This document shows, piece by piece, positions 24,135 to 36,225 of a stretch of DNA of 64,000 nt (position 1 is its first letter; each line of letters opens with the position of its first letter). This DNA comes from Geosiphon pyriformis. Taxonomy: Eukaryota; Glomeromycota; Glomeromycetes; Archaeosporales; Geosiphonaceae. The stretch is taken from the NCBI GenBank assembly GCA_016748015.1, contig JAAOMT010000009.1, forward strand, positions 1,899,020 through 1,963,019, given 5' to 3'. The notes under the pieces are model-generated. The model did no database searches and was not told the DNA's origin. It was given only the letters and a program-made list of their open reading frames with translations. The translations under genes were made by a program, and so were the position numbers.

Positions 24135-25347
24135 CTGAAGGTTTGTTTGGTATGAGTATAAATGAGAATTCCCAAATCTTGGATTGATGACTTGGTGGTT
24201 TGATGAATTCAAATTTAGAAAATTACGATGATGATTAGGAACCTTTTTTTTTTNNNNNNNNNNNNNNNNNNNNTTTTTTTTTTTTTTTTATCGATCATCG
24301 TTGACGCATAAGCAACAAAATAAAAACAAAACAAAACAAACTAAGCTTTGGGCTTGTTGATACCGTGATCATTGGTCATGTATGCTTGTGAGCTAGGCAT
24401 TATTTTCGAAAATTTTATTTGCGATTTTCAAATTGATAAAATTTTTTTTCACCAATTATCATTATTATTATTATTATTATCATTGAATTCTCTGTGGTAC
24501 CTTTTGATGATCATTAATAATCATTTCAAGAATAAGTATGTTGTGACAATGGAAGATGACACCAGATTATAAAACCTTTCTACCTGAATCAAATCATATA
24601 AAAGTTCTCGTTCTATCCTGAATACGATGTATTCCTTTGGGGCGTGTTAAATCCTGAAATTATTTGAGATGTGATGCGAACCAGGTCAATGATCATCAAA
24701 AAAGTCCTGTGGCTTTGATTGACAAACCTATTAATATTATTTGTAATACCACATTATCAATGATATTAAAAATCATGACGTAATTGATTGTTTGTACAAT
24801 TCAGATTAGCTTGAAACATAAATGCCATGAGGTAATTTCAATTTTGAGCTCTCTACATAATTTTTGTGAATCTTTTTTTTTTTTTTTTTTTTTTTTTTGG
24901 GAAAAAAAAAGGAGGGGCTAGATCTTTCTACTCTACCATTGTAAAATGCAAAGATCATGCCTAAATTATTTTAGAATGCTGACCATTGCTATATTAATTG
25001 CAACTTTGCGAAAATAATGGGTACAAGGGTATGCAGATATTTCTTGGGCCATGCTATATTAATTCAATAAGATGGAATTTATGAATCCTCGTATAATCCG
25101 TTCAATAATAATAATATTACGATCATCAATGAAAAAATTCTAGAAAAAATCTACATCGAGTTAGAGAATTAATTAAAAAAAAATCAAAATAAGAAAATCA
25201 AATAGTGTTGGCTATATTTTGACATTTTAAAAAAAGTTATCTGTGGTTATGAATCACTCCAATCGTCGTTCAGAGAAGTTTCCAAATCTATCAAAATCCA
25301 TCTTCGTAAAAAAAGATATTTAGATCAAGGGTATCATTTGTCGGTTT

Positions 25348-25406
<59 letters not shown>

Positions 25407-26425
25407 CCTTATTTTTCTTAATCTAACTTTTACCACTCTTCTCTGTCATAATATGTTTTTCCTAAATTTTTTATTTTATAATGAGTCATATGTATCAATA
25501 TATTTATATTTGAAACATATTTAATTAATCATAATTCTGGCCAAAGTTTTAGATAAATGAGAAAATAGCTTTGAGAGTTAATTTATTAGTCTTCAAGAGC
25601 ACATGATGGGATACTTTCTATTTAAATTCTGAAAATTCTATTTGTAAATTATGTATCTACTAAAGCTTTTCAAGATTTAACTGCATCCCATTTGGCTATT
25701 AATCTATTCCAAATCTTAATATGATCGCGTAAATTTTCATATTTCTACAAATAATTAAAATCATTCCTTCCACCGCCAAAGTGAAACAGCATGCGTGCAT
25801 GCAGAAACGCGAACATGACCAAGTTGCAAAAAAAAGATTTTTACACTAGAATACTCAATATTTTGTGTTACCCGTACATTGATATTTTAATTCCCTATTT
25901 ATTAATCCCAGATCCCAATTTAACCATTTTTTACTTTTTAAGAACAGTTTTTCATTTTTTCATTTTAATCCCCTGCTGCCATTTCTACTGCTACTGTTAC
26001 TTTTACTGCTACTGAATTTTTTTTTTTAACTTTATCTTTGACTGGATTATTATCTTAATATCAACTTTTAACCTGAAGGTGGTCGAATCAAATTATTTTC
26101 CGTTTTGGTTAAAAAAGAATTATCATCGATCAATAATTCCAAACTTAATTACTTTTTGTACGAATGGTAGTTGACTGCTCATCATTTTTACCAAAAATTG
26201 ATTATATCAACAACTGAAATACCACCGACAAAATTACAATAATAAAACACGACGATTTTCTTCTTTCTCTCCCTATTTTTACTGTTTTCCAAAAAAAATA
26301 TTTCAAATACCGTCAGTTTATTCCTTCTTTCTTTCGTTCTTGACTCAAAATTTTTTTTAATCATAATCATTATACTCATCATAATCATTATCATAATCAT
26401 TATCATAATCATTATCATCATTATT

Positions 26426-26459
<34 letters not shown>

Positions 26460-26780
26460 AGAGTGACGACCATAACCATAACCACAACCACAACCACAAC
26501 CAAGAAAAAAATACTCGCGAATCAAACAGCCCTTTCATCTGTGTATATGTTAGGTGAGTTGTTGTTTATCAATATTCACATAAAAAGTTTCAATCACCAA
26601 GACCTTCTTACTGAATCTTTTTTTGGTTTACTCTTCATCATCACAATTCTCATTTTTTAGCTTCACCAAACTTATTAAATCAAAAACCTTTTTGGCATAA
26701 TTTTTTATTTCATCATCCAAAAGTTCCCTTACTAAATAAAAATTCCCACTTCCTGAGGCATAAATTTAAAAATTATATAA
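21100..26780. other. Intergenic region with many microsatellites
   Basis: No gene is supported. GC is moderate to 22.1 kb, then low. Contents seen: AAT/TAA trinucleotide runs at 23,421-23,471, 24,036-24,133 and 25,349-25,406; a 20-N gap at 24,254-24,273 inside a T run; a T run at 24,873-24,898; and an ATC/ATTATC-rich tract at 26,360-26,460. Short ORFs here are repeat artefacts or lack any coding signature. The last part probably includes the promoter and 5' UTR of the histidine kinase. Confidence 0.75.
24254..24273. other. Assembly gap (20 N)
   Basis: Twenty N bases are flanked on both sides by T runs, so the true length of the homopolymer or of missing sequence is unknown. Confidence 0.99.
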
Positions 26781-26782
26781 GC

Positions 26783-26879
26783 ATGTACAAGATATTAGCG
26801 TCACTCTTTGGCTTTCTCTTTCTAACTCAGTCAACAACAACCTACAAAACTACTACTATCAACACTACTACTACTACTG

Positions 26880-26952
<73 letters not shown>

Positions 26953-29517
26953 CGCCGCTACTAACGTTGTCGCCAAAAAAGCTCAAAATAAAATAATTAA
27001 GAAATTTTTATTATCAAAACATTCTTCGCCTTCACGGTGTCATTTTTCTTACACCTATCTTTGGACTTTGATACTTTTCATGTTAATAAATTATCGCTAT
27101 CTATTGGCAGTCAGCGCAATACCATTACTATGGTCAGACGAAACGGGATTCTCTGACGAAGCAGGTTTTTCAAAGCAAAATATTAACTATAACAGTTCCA
27201 GTTCAACACCTGCCACAAAAAAATCAACAACAGTTGAACACGGATTCGGTCCACTGGGATTAACAGGTGGTCACTGGTTCAGTGGAGCAAGTGGTATTAC
27301 TTTTTTTGTGAGAACAGACGGTTTTGGTCCTGCTCAAGATACCACCACCACCACCATCACTACATCGACGGCATCAGACTATTCTCCCTCACCTAGCACA
27401 ACACAAAAAACACCAGAGACCAATGCTAATAAGAACAGTTCAAATCGTATAAAAACTGAGCTTATTAAACGAGCGGAAGATGAATATTGGGAGAACTTAA
27501 ATTTTGGTCCAGAGACATACCTTGTTCTGGACGGGATTCTGAGAAGAATGGATGAACCTTTTACCGCTTTTCAAGGTTCAGGCATGGCGAGAACAGGTAA
27601 AGAGGAATTTTTAGTTTGTTTTTCTTTTGCTATAGGGCGCTGGTTTCAAATTCTAATTTTTCATTGACATTTGATCTTCATACCAATTTCCCATATTTCG
27701 TAAAATTCACATCAAACACTATACGTCATTGCACCTCTGCTTCATGTATGCGCTATGACAAAAGTGGCATTAACTACCGTAGATTATTGCCGTGGTTATC
27801 ACTTTGAATTCGTGCAGAACGGTCGAACCGATCGATGGCCTAAATATAATGATTTGTATACGGTCGAAGGTGGAAGATGTTTAATGCCCCTGAGTACGCC
27901 TCTTAAAATAATCGACAAAAATATGGGCATGCATGAATTCGCTTTTCGTTCTTTTCTTTTTTTTTTTTGAGAACAAGAAATGCCGAAATAATTTTGTCTG
28001 TTTGAAAAGTAAAATTATTTCAATTTCATTAACTCCTCTCTCTTTCTCTCCCTCCCTCCCTCCCCCCCTCTCTTCCCTCCCCTCCCCTCCCCTCCCCTCT
28101 CCTCTTCCCCTATATCTATCTATATCTCTCTCTCTCTCTCTCTCTCTCTCTCCCCCCTTCTTGTTTACTTCACCTATTCCCCTCGTCATGAATATTATAG
28201 ACGTTAATTTGGCTTGGTTCATGAGTGTCGTTGATGTTTTGATTGCGGTCGCTTATTATGCAATTCCTATACAATTGGTTTACTTTATGCGAAAAGGTAA
28301 CTTTCTCACCTCCAACATCAAATAATTGTCAAATTCGATTAATGGGACGCTCATGCTATATTTGTGCAGCACCTCGTCTACCATTTCCTTCCGTGTTCGC
28401 ACTTTTTTCCGCCTTTATTATTCTTTGCGGAACAACGCATATTATTGCTGCTTGGATGCCTTGGCATCAAACCTACATTCTTTCTGCTATTACAAAGGTG
28501 GTTTGCGCCTTTGTATCATTATTCACGGCAGCTGCATTGACTGTGATCATACCGAAAGCACTCGAATTGCCACTACTAGCGGCTCAATATGAAGACGAAA
28601 TTTCAGAAAGATTAATTTCAGAACGATATCTTCGCGACGAAAACGAATTGATGTCGAAATTTCGACGTGTCACTCACGCGGTACGTCCCCTAATTATATC
28701 TTGATTTCCCTAAACAGTATCCTCGAACTTAATAATAACATACGGGTTTCGAAAGATTCGTGCCACTTTATCCAAGGAAGTTATTTATCATAATACCGCC
28801 TCTCAAGTTTGTGGAATTTTGGAGGCGGACCGTTGTCAAATATTTATGTCGAAAGCACGTGTGGAGGGTTGGCGATGTGTCGCAGATTATGTTCACGAGT
28901 TACAAAAACCTATCCAGAACGAAATCAATATGCAGTTAAACCCTGATAGTGTTCCCGTAAATTTGGCATTGGAAGATGGATGCGCGTTACAACTTTGTGA
29001 AAATGACACTGATCTATACGATCTGTATATCGATGGAAAAGTTGAGAAAATTGAAAAAGTTCGTAATTCCGCCTGTCTATTCGAAAATTTGATCGAAATT
29101 TTTGATCTAACGAAAAACTTTTTTGGTACGCGCCTGAACGCGAAATCAGATTATTTTGGTTCCGATTACGATCTCCGATAACGAATATGGGATTCTGGTA
29201 ATGCAAAGATGGGATGTCAATGATCGCCTGAGATGTCGAGAAGAATGGGCTAATAATACCTTGACTTTCTTGGTTGATCTTGCCGAACAAATTTCCATTG
29301 CTCTTGCACAAGCAAATTTAATCGAACAAGACAAGGTTCGTATTCATCAATTGGCCGAACAAAATGAGGCATTGATTCAGGCAAGAAAAGAGGCTTCCGC
29401 GATACAGGTAAGAATTCACTGTTGATATTGTATACTTTACATCAATTGTTTTTGGTACGCTTATTCTACAATCCATTTTATTTTCAGGCCCATCGGGAGT
29501 TTCTCGCAGGTATTCAT

Positions 29518-29551
<34 letters not shown>

Positions 29552-31057
29552 TAATTTTTTGGTGGTTAATCTCTTATTCAATGCTAATATTTTCCTGCAT
29601 GAATCCCAATTCAAGTCATGTCACATGAAATGCGATCACCACTTTATGCCATCTTTGCACTCACTTCCATGTTGCTTGAGATGCCTCATATCGCTAACCA
29701 AGAAATGGCGGAGACACGAGACATGTTAGAAATCATAAAAAAGAGCGGTGATATGTTAATCGCCATCATTAATAACGTTTTGGACTTTTCTAAATACGAA
29801 GAAGAACATTTACATCTAGAACGAGTGCCATTTTGTGTTCAAGAAGCTGTTGAGACGTCTGTCGATATCGTTGGTCTTCAGGGTCAAGGTCAAGAAACTG
29901 CACCACGACCTAGAATTAATTACCTTATTGATAAAAACGTACCCTATAACGTTGTCGGTGATATGACCAGATTCAGACAAATTATTGTGAATTTATTATC
30001 GAACGCTTGCAAATTTACTCCACCAGATGGTGATGTGGTTATTAGAGTGGCCGCTTCCTCTGTAGATAGAAATAAAGATCGAAAGATTCGTATCAAAGTT
30101 GAAGTTAGTGACACGGGAATCGGTAAGTTCAAGAAATTTCATTTCCTCAAGTTCATCCAGCCTTCAAAGTTGAACCTTTTGATAAATGTGGATCTCACAT
30201 AGGTATATCAAAAGAAGTATTGCCACGATTATTTGAAAAGTTTTCACAAGCTGACGCTAGTATAACACGTCGGTATGGTGGAACGGGCCTTGGATTGGCA
30301 ATAGTACGTAAATTAATCAAGCTGATGGATGGAAATATTATCGTGGAGCCAAACATTGAGGCGACTACTGGGACCAAAATGATTTTCTACGTTCACTTAG
30401 AACCTGATCCAAATTGTCCCCAAATTCCTAGTGTATCATTAATGAATACCAACAAGACCATTTTCATTGTCGAGAAACAACATAACAATAAGATTGGAAT
30501 GAATCAAATTCTAAAACAATGTGGAATCATAAAATCTGCCGTCTTTTTCGATAGTCTTACGATGATGTTGCAGAGCAATCAAAAAGAAGAGATGGATGCC
30601 TTAATTATTGATCTACAATTATTGATCGACAATGAAGAGGTGGATTTTCTTAAGCAGGCAATTGTTGAGAAATGTTTGAATGTGCCAGTGATGATAGCGG
30701 TAAATCCTTCTCTACAGAGAGCTGTACGAACATTGAGACTTGACGATAGGAATATAAAGTATTCCACATTGCCAGTGAAATTTAAGCCAATGCTGAAATT
30801 CTTGGATTGGGAGGTGAACCAATTCGAGGCTATGGACTCAAGGGTGGATGAGGAAGATTCCACGCCAAAGGAAGGCGGGTTTATGGGTTATCACAATGAA
30901 AATTATGGATGGCGCTCTTACAAATCTTATCGATATGATCATAATGCTGATGATGATGATGATAATAGTAATAATAATAATAATAATAATAATGATAATA
31001 ATAATAACAATAACAATAATAATAATAATAATAATAATAGTAGTAATAGTAGTAGTA

Positions 31058-31091
<34 letters not shown>

Positions 31092-32229
31092 AAACAATTC
31101 TGTGTGTACGAACGGAATGAGCAATCCTGAATTATCTGACGATGAGCAAATGTTTCTCCTTGGCCCGGATAAAAACAATTCTGAAGAAATTTATAGTCCT
31201 TTGGTAAACACGCGGCAAGAACGTCGACATCAGCGAACAAGTTCCGTTAGCCATGATGAACGGGGTCTTGGTCCAAATGGAGTATACGTTCGGCGGCGTC
31301 TGACAACACCAGTGCCGACAACAAATACAACACCAGAAAAAACAATATTAAGTCATTACACACAACGCACCCCTTCACCTGCCATGGGATCGGATCGAGC
31401 TATGACTGCAAATTTAATTAACCGTGCACATACCCAACAAAATTCTTCCTCGCCCTCCAAACCCACAGATTATTCAATAGCCATCAATGGAAACAGCAAC
31501 CTTAATCCTAATAGCAATTCCATCATTACTAATTCTGTTACTGCCAGCACAAATGTTAATGGGGAGACACTTTCTGATGGCCAATTACCGAAAATGGATA
31601 TTCTCATTGTCGAAGATAATCTCATCAATCAGGCAAGCGAAAAATTTATTATTATCAAATCCACACTTTTTATTGGCCTCCTTTCTAAAAAAGATAATGT
31701 TTATTTTCAGATGGTGACATCTAGAATTCTGGGGCGACTTAACCAAGTTTGTGATATTGCTGGTGATGGTAAGACCGCCATTAAGAAATGTGAGAAAAAG
31801 GAATACGATGTCATCTTTATGGATATTAGCATGGCGGATATGGATGGGTATGCGTTCAATTAGGCTTTTTACTATCAAGCGAAAGTTTCTGTTGGGTTTT
31901 ATTAAAATTACATATATTCTTCAAAAATAGTTGCCAAACAACAGAACATATTCGAAATTTATGTCGAGATATGCGACGACCTTGGATAATAGCGTTAACA
32001 GGTAGAGCTCGAATATAATATTGATTTCACATGATTCAATTCCAACTCATTCTCTTCATCATTATGATTTACATTTAATTCGATAGCCAATGCACTATGG
32101 CATGACCGACTACGGTGTATAGAGTCAGGTATGAATGATTTCGTATCGAAACCGGCGAAAAAAGAAGATTTGCAAGACGCGTTATTGCGGTATCTTAATC
32201 AAGTGAATAGTATAATAAATAATAGTTAG
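26783..32229 (+). CDS. Hybrid histidine kinase with ethylene-receptor-type sensor domain
   Basis: Inferred exons: 26,783-27,596; 27,765-27,893; 28,201-28,296; 28,370-28,680; 28,756-29,058; 29,150-29,407; 29,488-29,509; 29,616-30,122; 30,203-31,632; 31,711-31,847; 31,931-32,001; 32,087-32,229, joining in frame to 1406 residues. Domains: signal-like N-terminus and poly-Thr tract; three membrane helices (about 315-430) homologous to plant ETR1, with Asp, Tyr, Ile-Pro in [14 protein letters not shown] and Cys, His in [12 protein letters not shown]-like (451-620); HisKA with MSHEMRSPL (His about 648); HATPase with [14 protein letters not shown] and GGTGLGLAI; a degenerate receiver; poly-Asn; and a C-terminal receiver ([23 protein letters not shown]). 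It should autophosphorylate on His and relay to Asp. Exons 1-2 and the 28,681 and 29,059 junctions are less certain; an alternative start is ATG 28,188. Confidence 0.88.
26855..26962 (+). repeat. (ACT)n tract encoding poly-Thr
   Basis: A nearly pure ACT trinucleotide run inside the first exon of the kinase gene is read as more than 30 consecutive Thr residues just after a signal-like hydrophobic N-terminus. It is likely length-variable. Confidence 0.9.
28028..28160. repeat. CT-rich microsatellite in a kinase intron
   Basis: A pyrimidine-only tract of CCCTC/CCTCT words changes to (TC)n and lies within the inferred 27,894-28,200 intron, upstream of its acceptor. It acts at best as an extended polypyrimidine tract. 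Confidence 0.85.
30964..31090 (+). repeat. (AAT)n/(AGT)n tract encoding poly-Asn with Ser
   Basis: An AAT-dominated trinucleotide run in the long ninth exon of the kinase is read as Asn with some Asp and Ser. It forms a low-complexity linker between the degenerate receiver and the C-terminal receiver. Other frames are open only because of the repeat. Confidence 0.9.
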
Positions 32230-35200
32230 TATTAATTATAAGTACGTTTGAGAGTGGAAAACAATCAAAAAGTGGATTCGAGGTAAAATCACAAACATTG
32301 ATTCACATTTCTCCTCTTACCTTAAAAAAGTAGAATAATATATATCCCTTATTCATATACCAGAATTTCTCACTAAAATACAAATGAACTTGACATGAGC
32401 CAATTCTTCAACAAAAGATTAGTTATATCTCACCCATTACATATCATTGTACAGTATTATCCCTTCGAAAAGAAGTCATATAGTCTAAAATAAAATAAAC
32501 TTATTCCTAATTTGACTTTCTTCAAAAAGTTGAATGATCTTTTTGGAACGCGTATTAATTATTGGAAGTTCGATACGTGTTTTCTATTTCACTAAATTAG
32601 AGCATCACTTTGACCAGAGAAATTTTTAATTGAATTAAATTGAGAAATGTCTGGCGAAATGCTTGATTGGCATTTGAAAAATATTTTTTAGTTAACCAAA
32701 AATTTTTGTTTGAGATTAGAACTTGACAAGTTTTTAAATTTTACTTTTACAATTGTTCTTAATTATATATTTTTAAAATTAATCAAATTGATGGTAATTT
32801 AAGAATAATAAAATTAATTAACAAGAACGTTGTATTTTAATGAATTTTAGAAATTATATTTTATATAAAAAAGTTTTACACAAATATAAAGAGAGTGTAT
32901 TTAAAAAATGGTGTTATATAATTTAATACTATATACAATGTGGTATAAAAAAATCAAACTGATTATTTTGTTTTTATACAAATAAATAATTATTTAAAGC
33001 TGTAAAAAATGATTTATTTACTTAAGTATTAACAAAACTAATTTATATTTATTACTTTTATATTTTGATTTAAGCTTCTTAAAATGAAATTTTATGATTT
33101 TTTTTAAATTGTATTTAATTAAAACATAAAATTACTTGAATATATAAAAAACTTGTTAATTATTACAAAAGTTAATACAAATTTAAAAACAGAAAAAAAT
33201 AATTTATAATAATAAAAACTCTTTTTTTGTCGTATTTTTGTAATTACACTCAAAGCAAAAGTAAAAAAGATTTTTTTATTGTTTTTAATAATTCTATTAC
33301 TTAATAAGTTTTTATAAAATTAGAAACAACTACATAGTATTTTTTTTAAACACTTTTTTTAAATAATAAAAACACAAAACAATCTTTGGCTACTATAAAA
33401 ATACTTTTTTAAATAATTAATTAAGAAAAATTAGTGTAGTTATTATTATTCTAAAGTGTTTTTTTTTGTTTTAAAGTTTGTTTTTTCTTTTGTAAAAAAT
33501 AAAATATTGGTTTTTTTGGTATTTTAATTAATTTTGTTGTAATTTTACCAATTATAATATCTAATTTTAATTTGGCTATAAATAATAATTACTTTTTTAT
33601 TTTAAATAACAACAATAACAACAACATATTTGCAAAAAAAATTTAGATTTGTATACAATTAAATTAATAATAATAAAAAACTAAACAATAACAAAAATAA
33701 AAAAATAAAAAATAAATAAAATTAATATTTTATTAATAATTATAATTAAAGTTATTAGTTTAATATAATAAAATTTGATAATTTATGCTTTTGATATTTG
33801 TTACTTTGAAAGTTCAAATAAATAAATATTAAATAGTAAATATAATTTATGAGCTTTTTTGATAACAGAATACTTTTTATTAAAACAATTAATAACTAAA
33901 TTTTAAATAAATATCTAAATACTTTTTTATTATTATTATTATAATATATACTTATCTTTAATAATATAAAATATTTTAGTATTTTTATTATTTTTTAGTT
34001 ATTTCAAATATTTTTGACATTTTTAAAATTTTTAAAATTCTTTTTTATGTATTTTTGAAGTTTTTAATATTTCTGTTATTTTTAAAATTCTTTTATATAT
34101 CTTGATATTTTTGAAATTTTATTATTTTGTTAATATTAATATTTAATTGACTTATTTTATTATATATATAATTTTGCTATTTTTTATTTAACTAATATTA
34201 TTCTTTTTTTTAGAATTAAGTTTTATAATATTGGTTATTTTTTTTCAATTTTTCAAATTTCTGGTTTTTTTTTCTAATTTATTAATTATTAATACTTTTA
34301 TTAATATTTTTATTATATTCTTAAAAGATTGTATAACTAATAAATAGTTTTAAAATATGCTATTAAATTGTTTTTTTTTGATAAATTATTTTATTTAATT
34401 TATTGTTATTTTGTTAAATATTTATTAAAGCTATTTAAGTACAAAGTTTAAATATTTAATTATTATCTTAAATTGTAATAATATATTAATAAGAATTGTT
34501 TTTTTTTTTATTTTTTTAATTTATAGTTATTAATTTTTTAAATTGTGTAATAATTTTTAATTTATTTAAAAAATTTTTTTATATAAAACAAAGATTTAAT
34601 AATTTAATAATTAATAACACTTGGTGTTTTGCTTTTTTAACATAATAATTAGTTTATTTTGGTGTTTTTTTACATTTTAATAAGCTATTTAATTTTTTTT
34701 AAGTTAATTTTGTATTTTAATTTTGTATTTTTTATTAAATTATTTTTAATATTGTAATTTTAACACTTATTTTTTACAATAAGTTAATTTAATAATAATA
34801 AATTGAAAATAATAAAATAATAAAAAAATAATAAAAAATAAAACAAAACAATTTATGTTTTTGGTATTTGTTGTTTTAAATAAAATAAATTTTACTAATA
34901 GTATACATAATTTGTGAATTTTTTTTGGTAATAAAATAGTTTTTTATTAAAACAATAAATAATTATATAATTAATTGATTCTTAAATTATTAAATATCTT
35001 TTTTTTATTATTATTACTGTTATATATATATATTTTTAATTATTTTTTAATTATTTTTTTAGTTATTTCTAAAAATTTTAAAATTTCTGGTATTTTTTTT
35101 TTATTATATTATTTTTTTTAATAAATTAATTTTTATTATATAATAATAATTTTTTTTATATAAGTATATTGCTTGTTTTATTATTTTTTAATATAAAATT

Positions 35201-35390
35201 GTCTTATTTTTGTCTTAGAGTCTTTTTTTTCAAATATTTATGTATTTTTATATTTAAATTTTTTATTATTAATAATTATTTTTATATTAAATTTTTTTTT
35301 ATAATAATTTAAATAATAGTTAAATAATTATGTAAATATTATTTGTAATTTTTATTTCACTATGTTTTTTTTATTTTTATTACATATTAT
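32230..35390. other. Extremely AT-rich intergenic region with a degenerate direct repeat
   Basis: No gene is supported. The first 300 bases are the 3' flank of the kinase. Two segments, about 33,600-34,060 and 34,780-35,090, resemble each other (both have a TTTATG-TTTTG-TATTTGTT core, then a TTTTTTATTAAAACAAT word, then TTATTATTATT and TATATA, then TTAGTTATTTC). They are roughly 1.07 kb apart in the same orientation, and could be decayed LTRs or a duplication. Confidence 0.55.
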
Positions 35391-35429
35391 TAATATTCCA
35401 GAAACTTGTTAAATAAATGTTCCCTAAAG

Positions 35430-36200
35430 TGTGTTTATTTACTAGCATCTGCATCTTTGATCTTGAATTTCCACTTATCTTTATTGGCCTACTTACACTC
35501 ATCATTAAGCCGGACATCCAAGAGACCACCCAAACCAACTGAGACCAGAACAGCATTATGATTAGTGTCAAAAAAGTCAGAAACAGAAGCAACTTCATGA
35601 CCAGCCAATGCGGATGACAAATTTTCACTTACAAAAATGTAGTCAATAACTTTTACAGAACCCCAGGAATTGCTTCAAGTAGAAGCTTTGATCAAAGAGT
35701 GTCCGTTAAAGAAGTTAACCAATCCCAAATTTGAGCAAAACTTAAAACTAGCACTCTTTTTGGACCTATTCTCATTAAAATCACTACCTAAAACCATGAA
35801 TGTGGAAGAATTAACAGCCTTGGCAATAATGAAGTTGATTTTGCAAGCTTGGCCAAATCTGGTTTCAGCAGAAGCATCTGTATATAAGCCCAAAATCACT
35901 ACTGATAACTTGCTCTTAAAAAGAAACTGAACCAAAACAAGATAACCAGGAACTTCTTTTATCTTAGAAACATAACGTGCAAGGGAGTTGTTCATAATAA
36001 TTGCTACCCCAGCACCAAGAAACCCTTTGTCCAAACCAGAAGAAAATATTTTTACTCCATCAAATTTGTTCATAATCCAAGGCCTGACATTAGATCTTAA
36101 CTTTGTTTCCATAATAATAGAAACCATATTTCCAGAATCTACATGCCAATAAACAACATCTTTCTACTTGGTAGAAACATTGATACCATAAACATTGCAT
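35430..36200 (-). pseudogene. Non-LTR endonuclease, copy 2
   Basis: Reads FDGVKIFSSGLDKGFLGAGV, VPGYLVLVQFLFKSKLSVVI, LGLYTDASAETRFG, STFMVLGSDFNENRS and a terminal FDTNHNAV, where the catalytic Asp-His pair of copy 1 (FDIDH) is changed by an Asp-to-Asn substitution. A stop sits at about 35,674. It is better kept in the middle than copy 1. Confidence 0.82.
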
Positions 36201-36225
36201 ATTGCAATTTTCCAAATCAGACTTA

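Noticed and set aside
23976-24212. ORFs made of poly-Ile or poly-Leu
   Set aside because: Pure products of an AAT microsatellite, with no coding context on either side.
28718-28755. Alternative acceptor at 28,717 (AAACAG) for the fourth kinase intron
   Set aside because: It gives a stop within five codons in the required phase; the acceptor at 28,755 restores the ETR1-like THAIRATL junction.
29126-29149. GTACGC at 29,126 as the donor of the fifth kinase intron
   Set aside because: It would leave a 24-bp intron and the wrong phase; donor 29,059 with a CTAAC branch site fits better, although GTTCGT is not an optimal donor.
30848-31240. Overlapping ORFs rich in Ile, Tyr or Leu runs around 30.8-31.2 kb
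   Set aside because: They are other-frame readings of the AAT repeat that encodes poly-Asn in the kinase.
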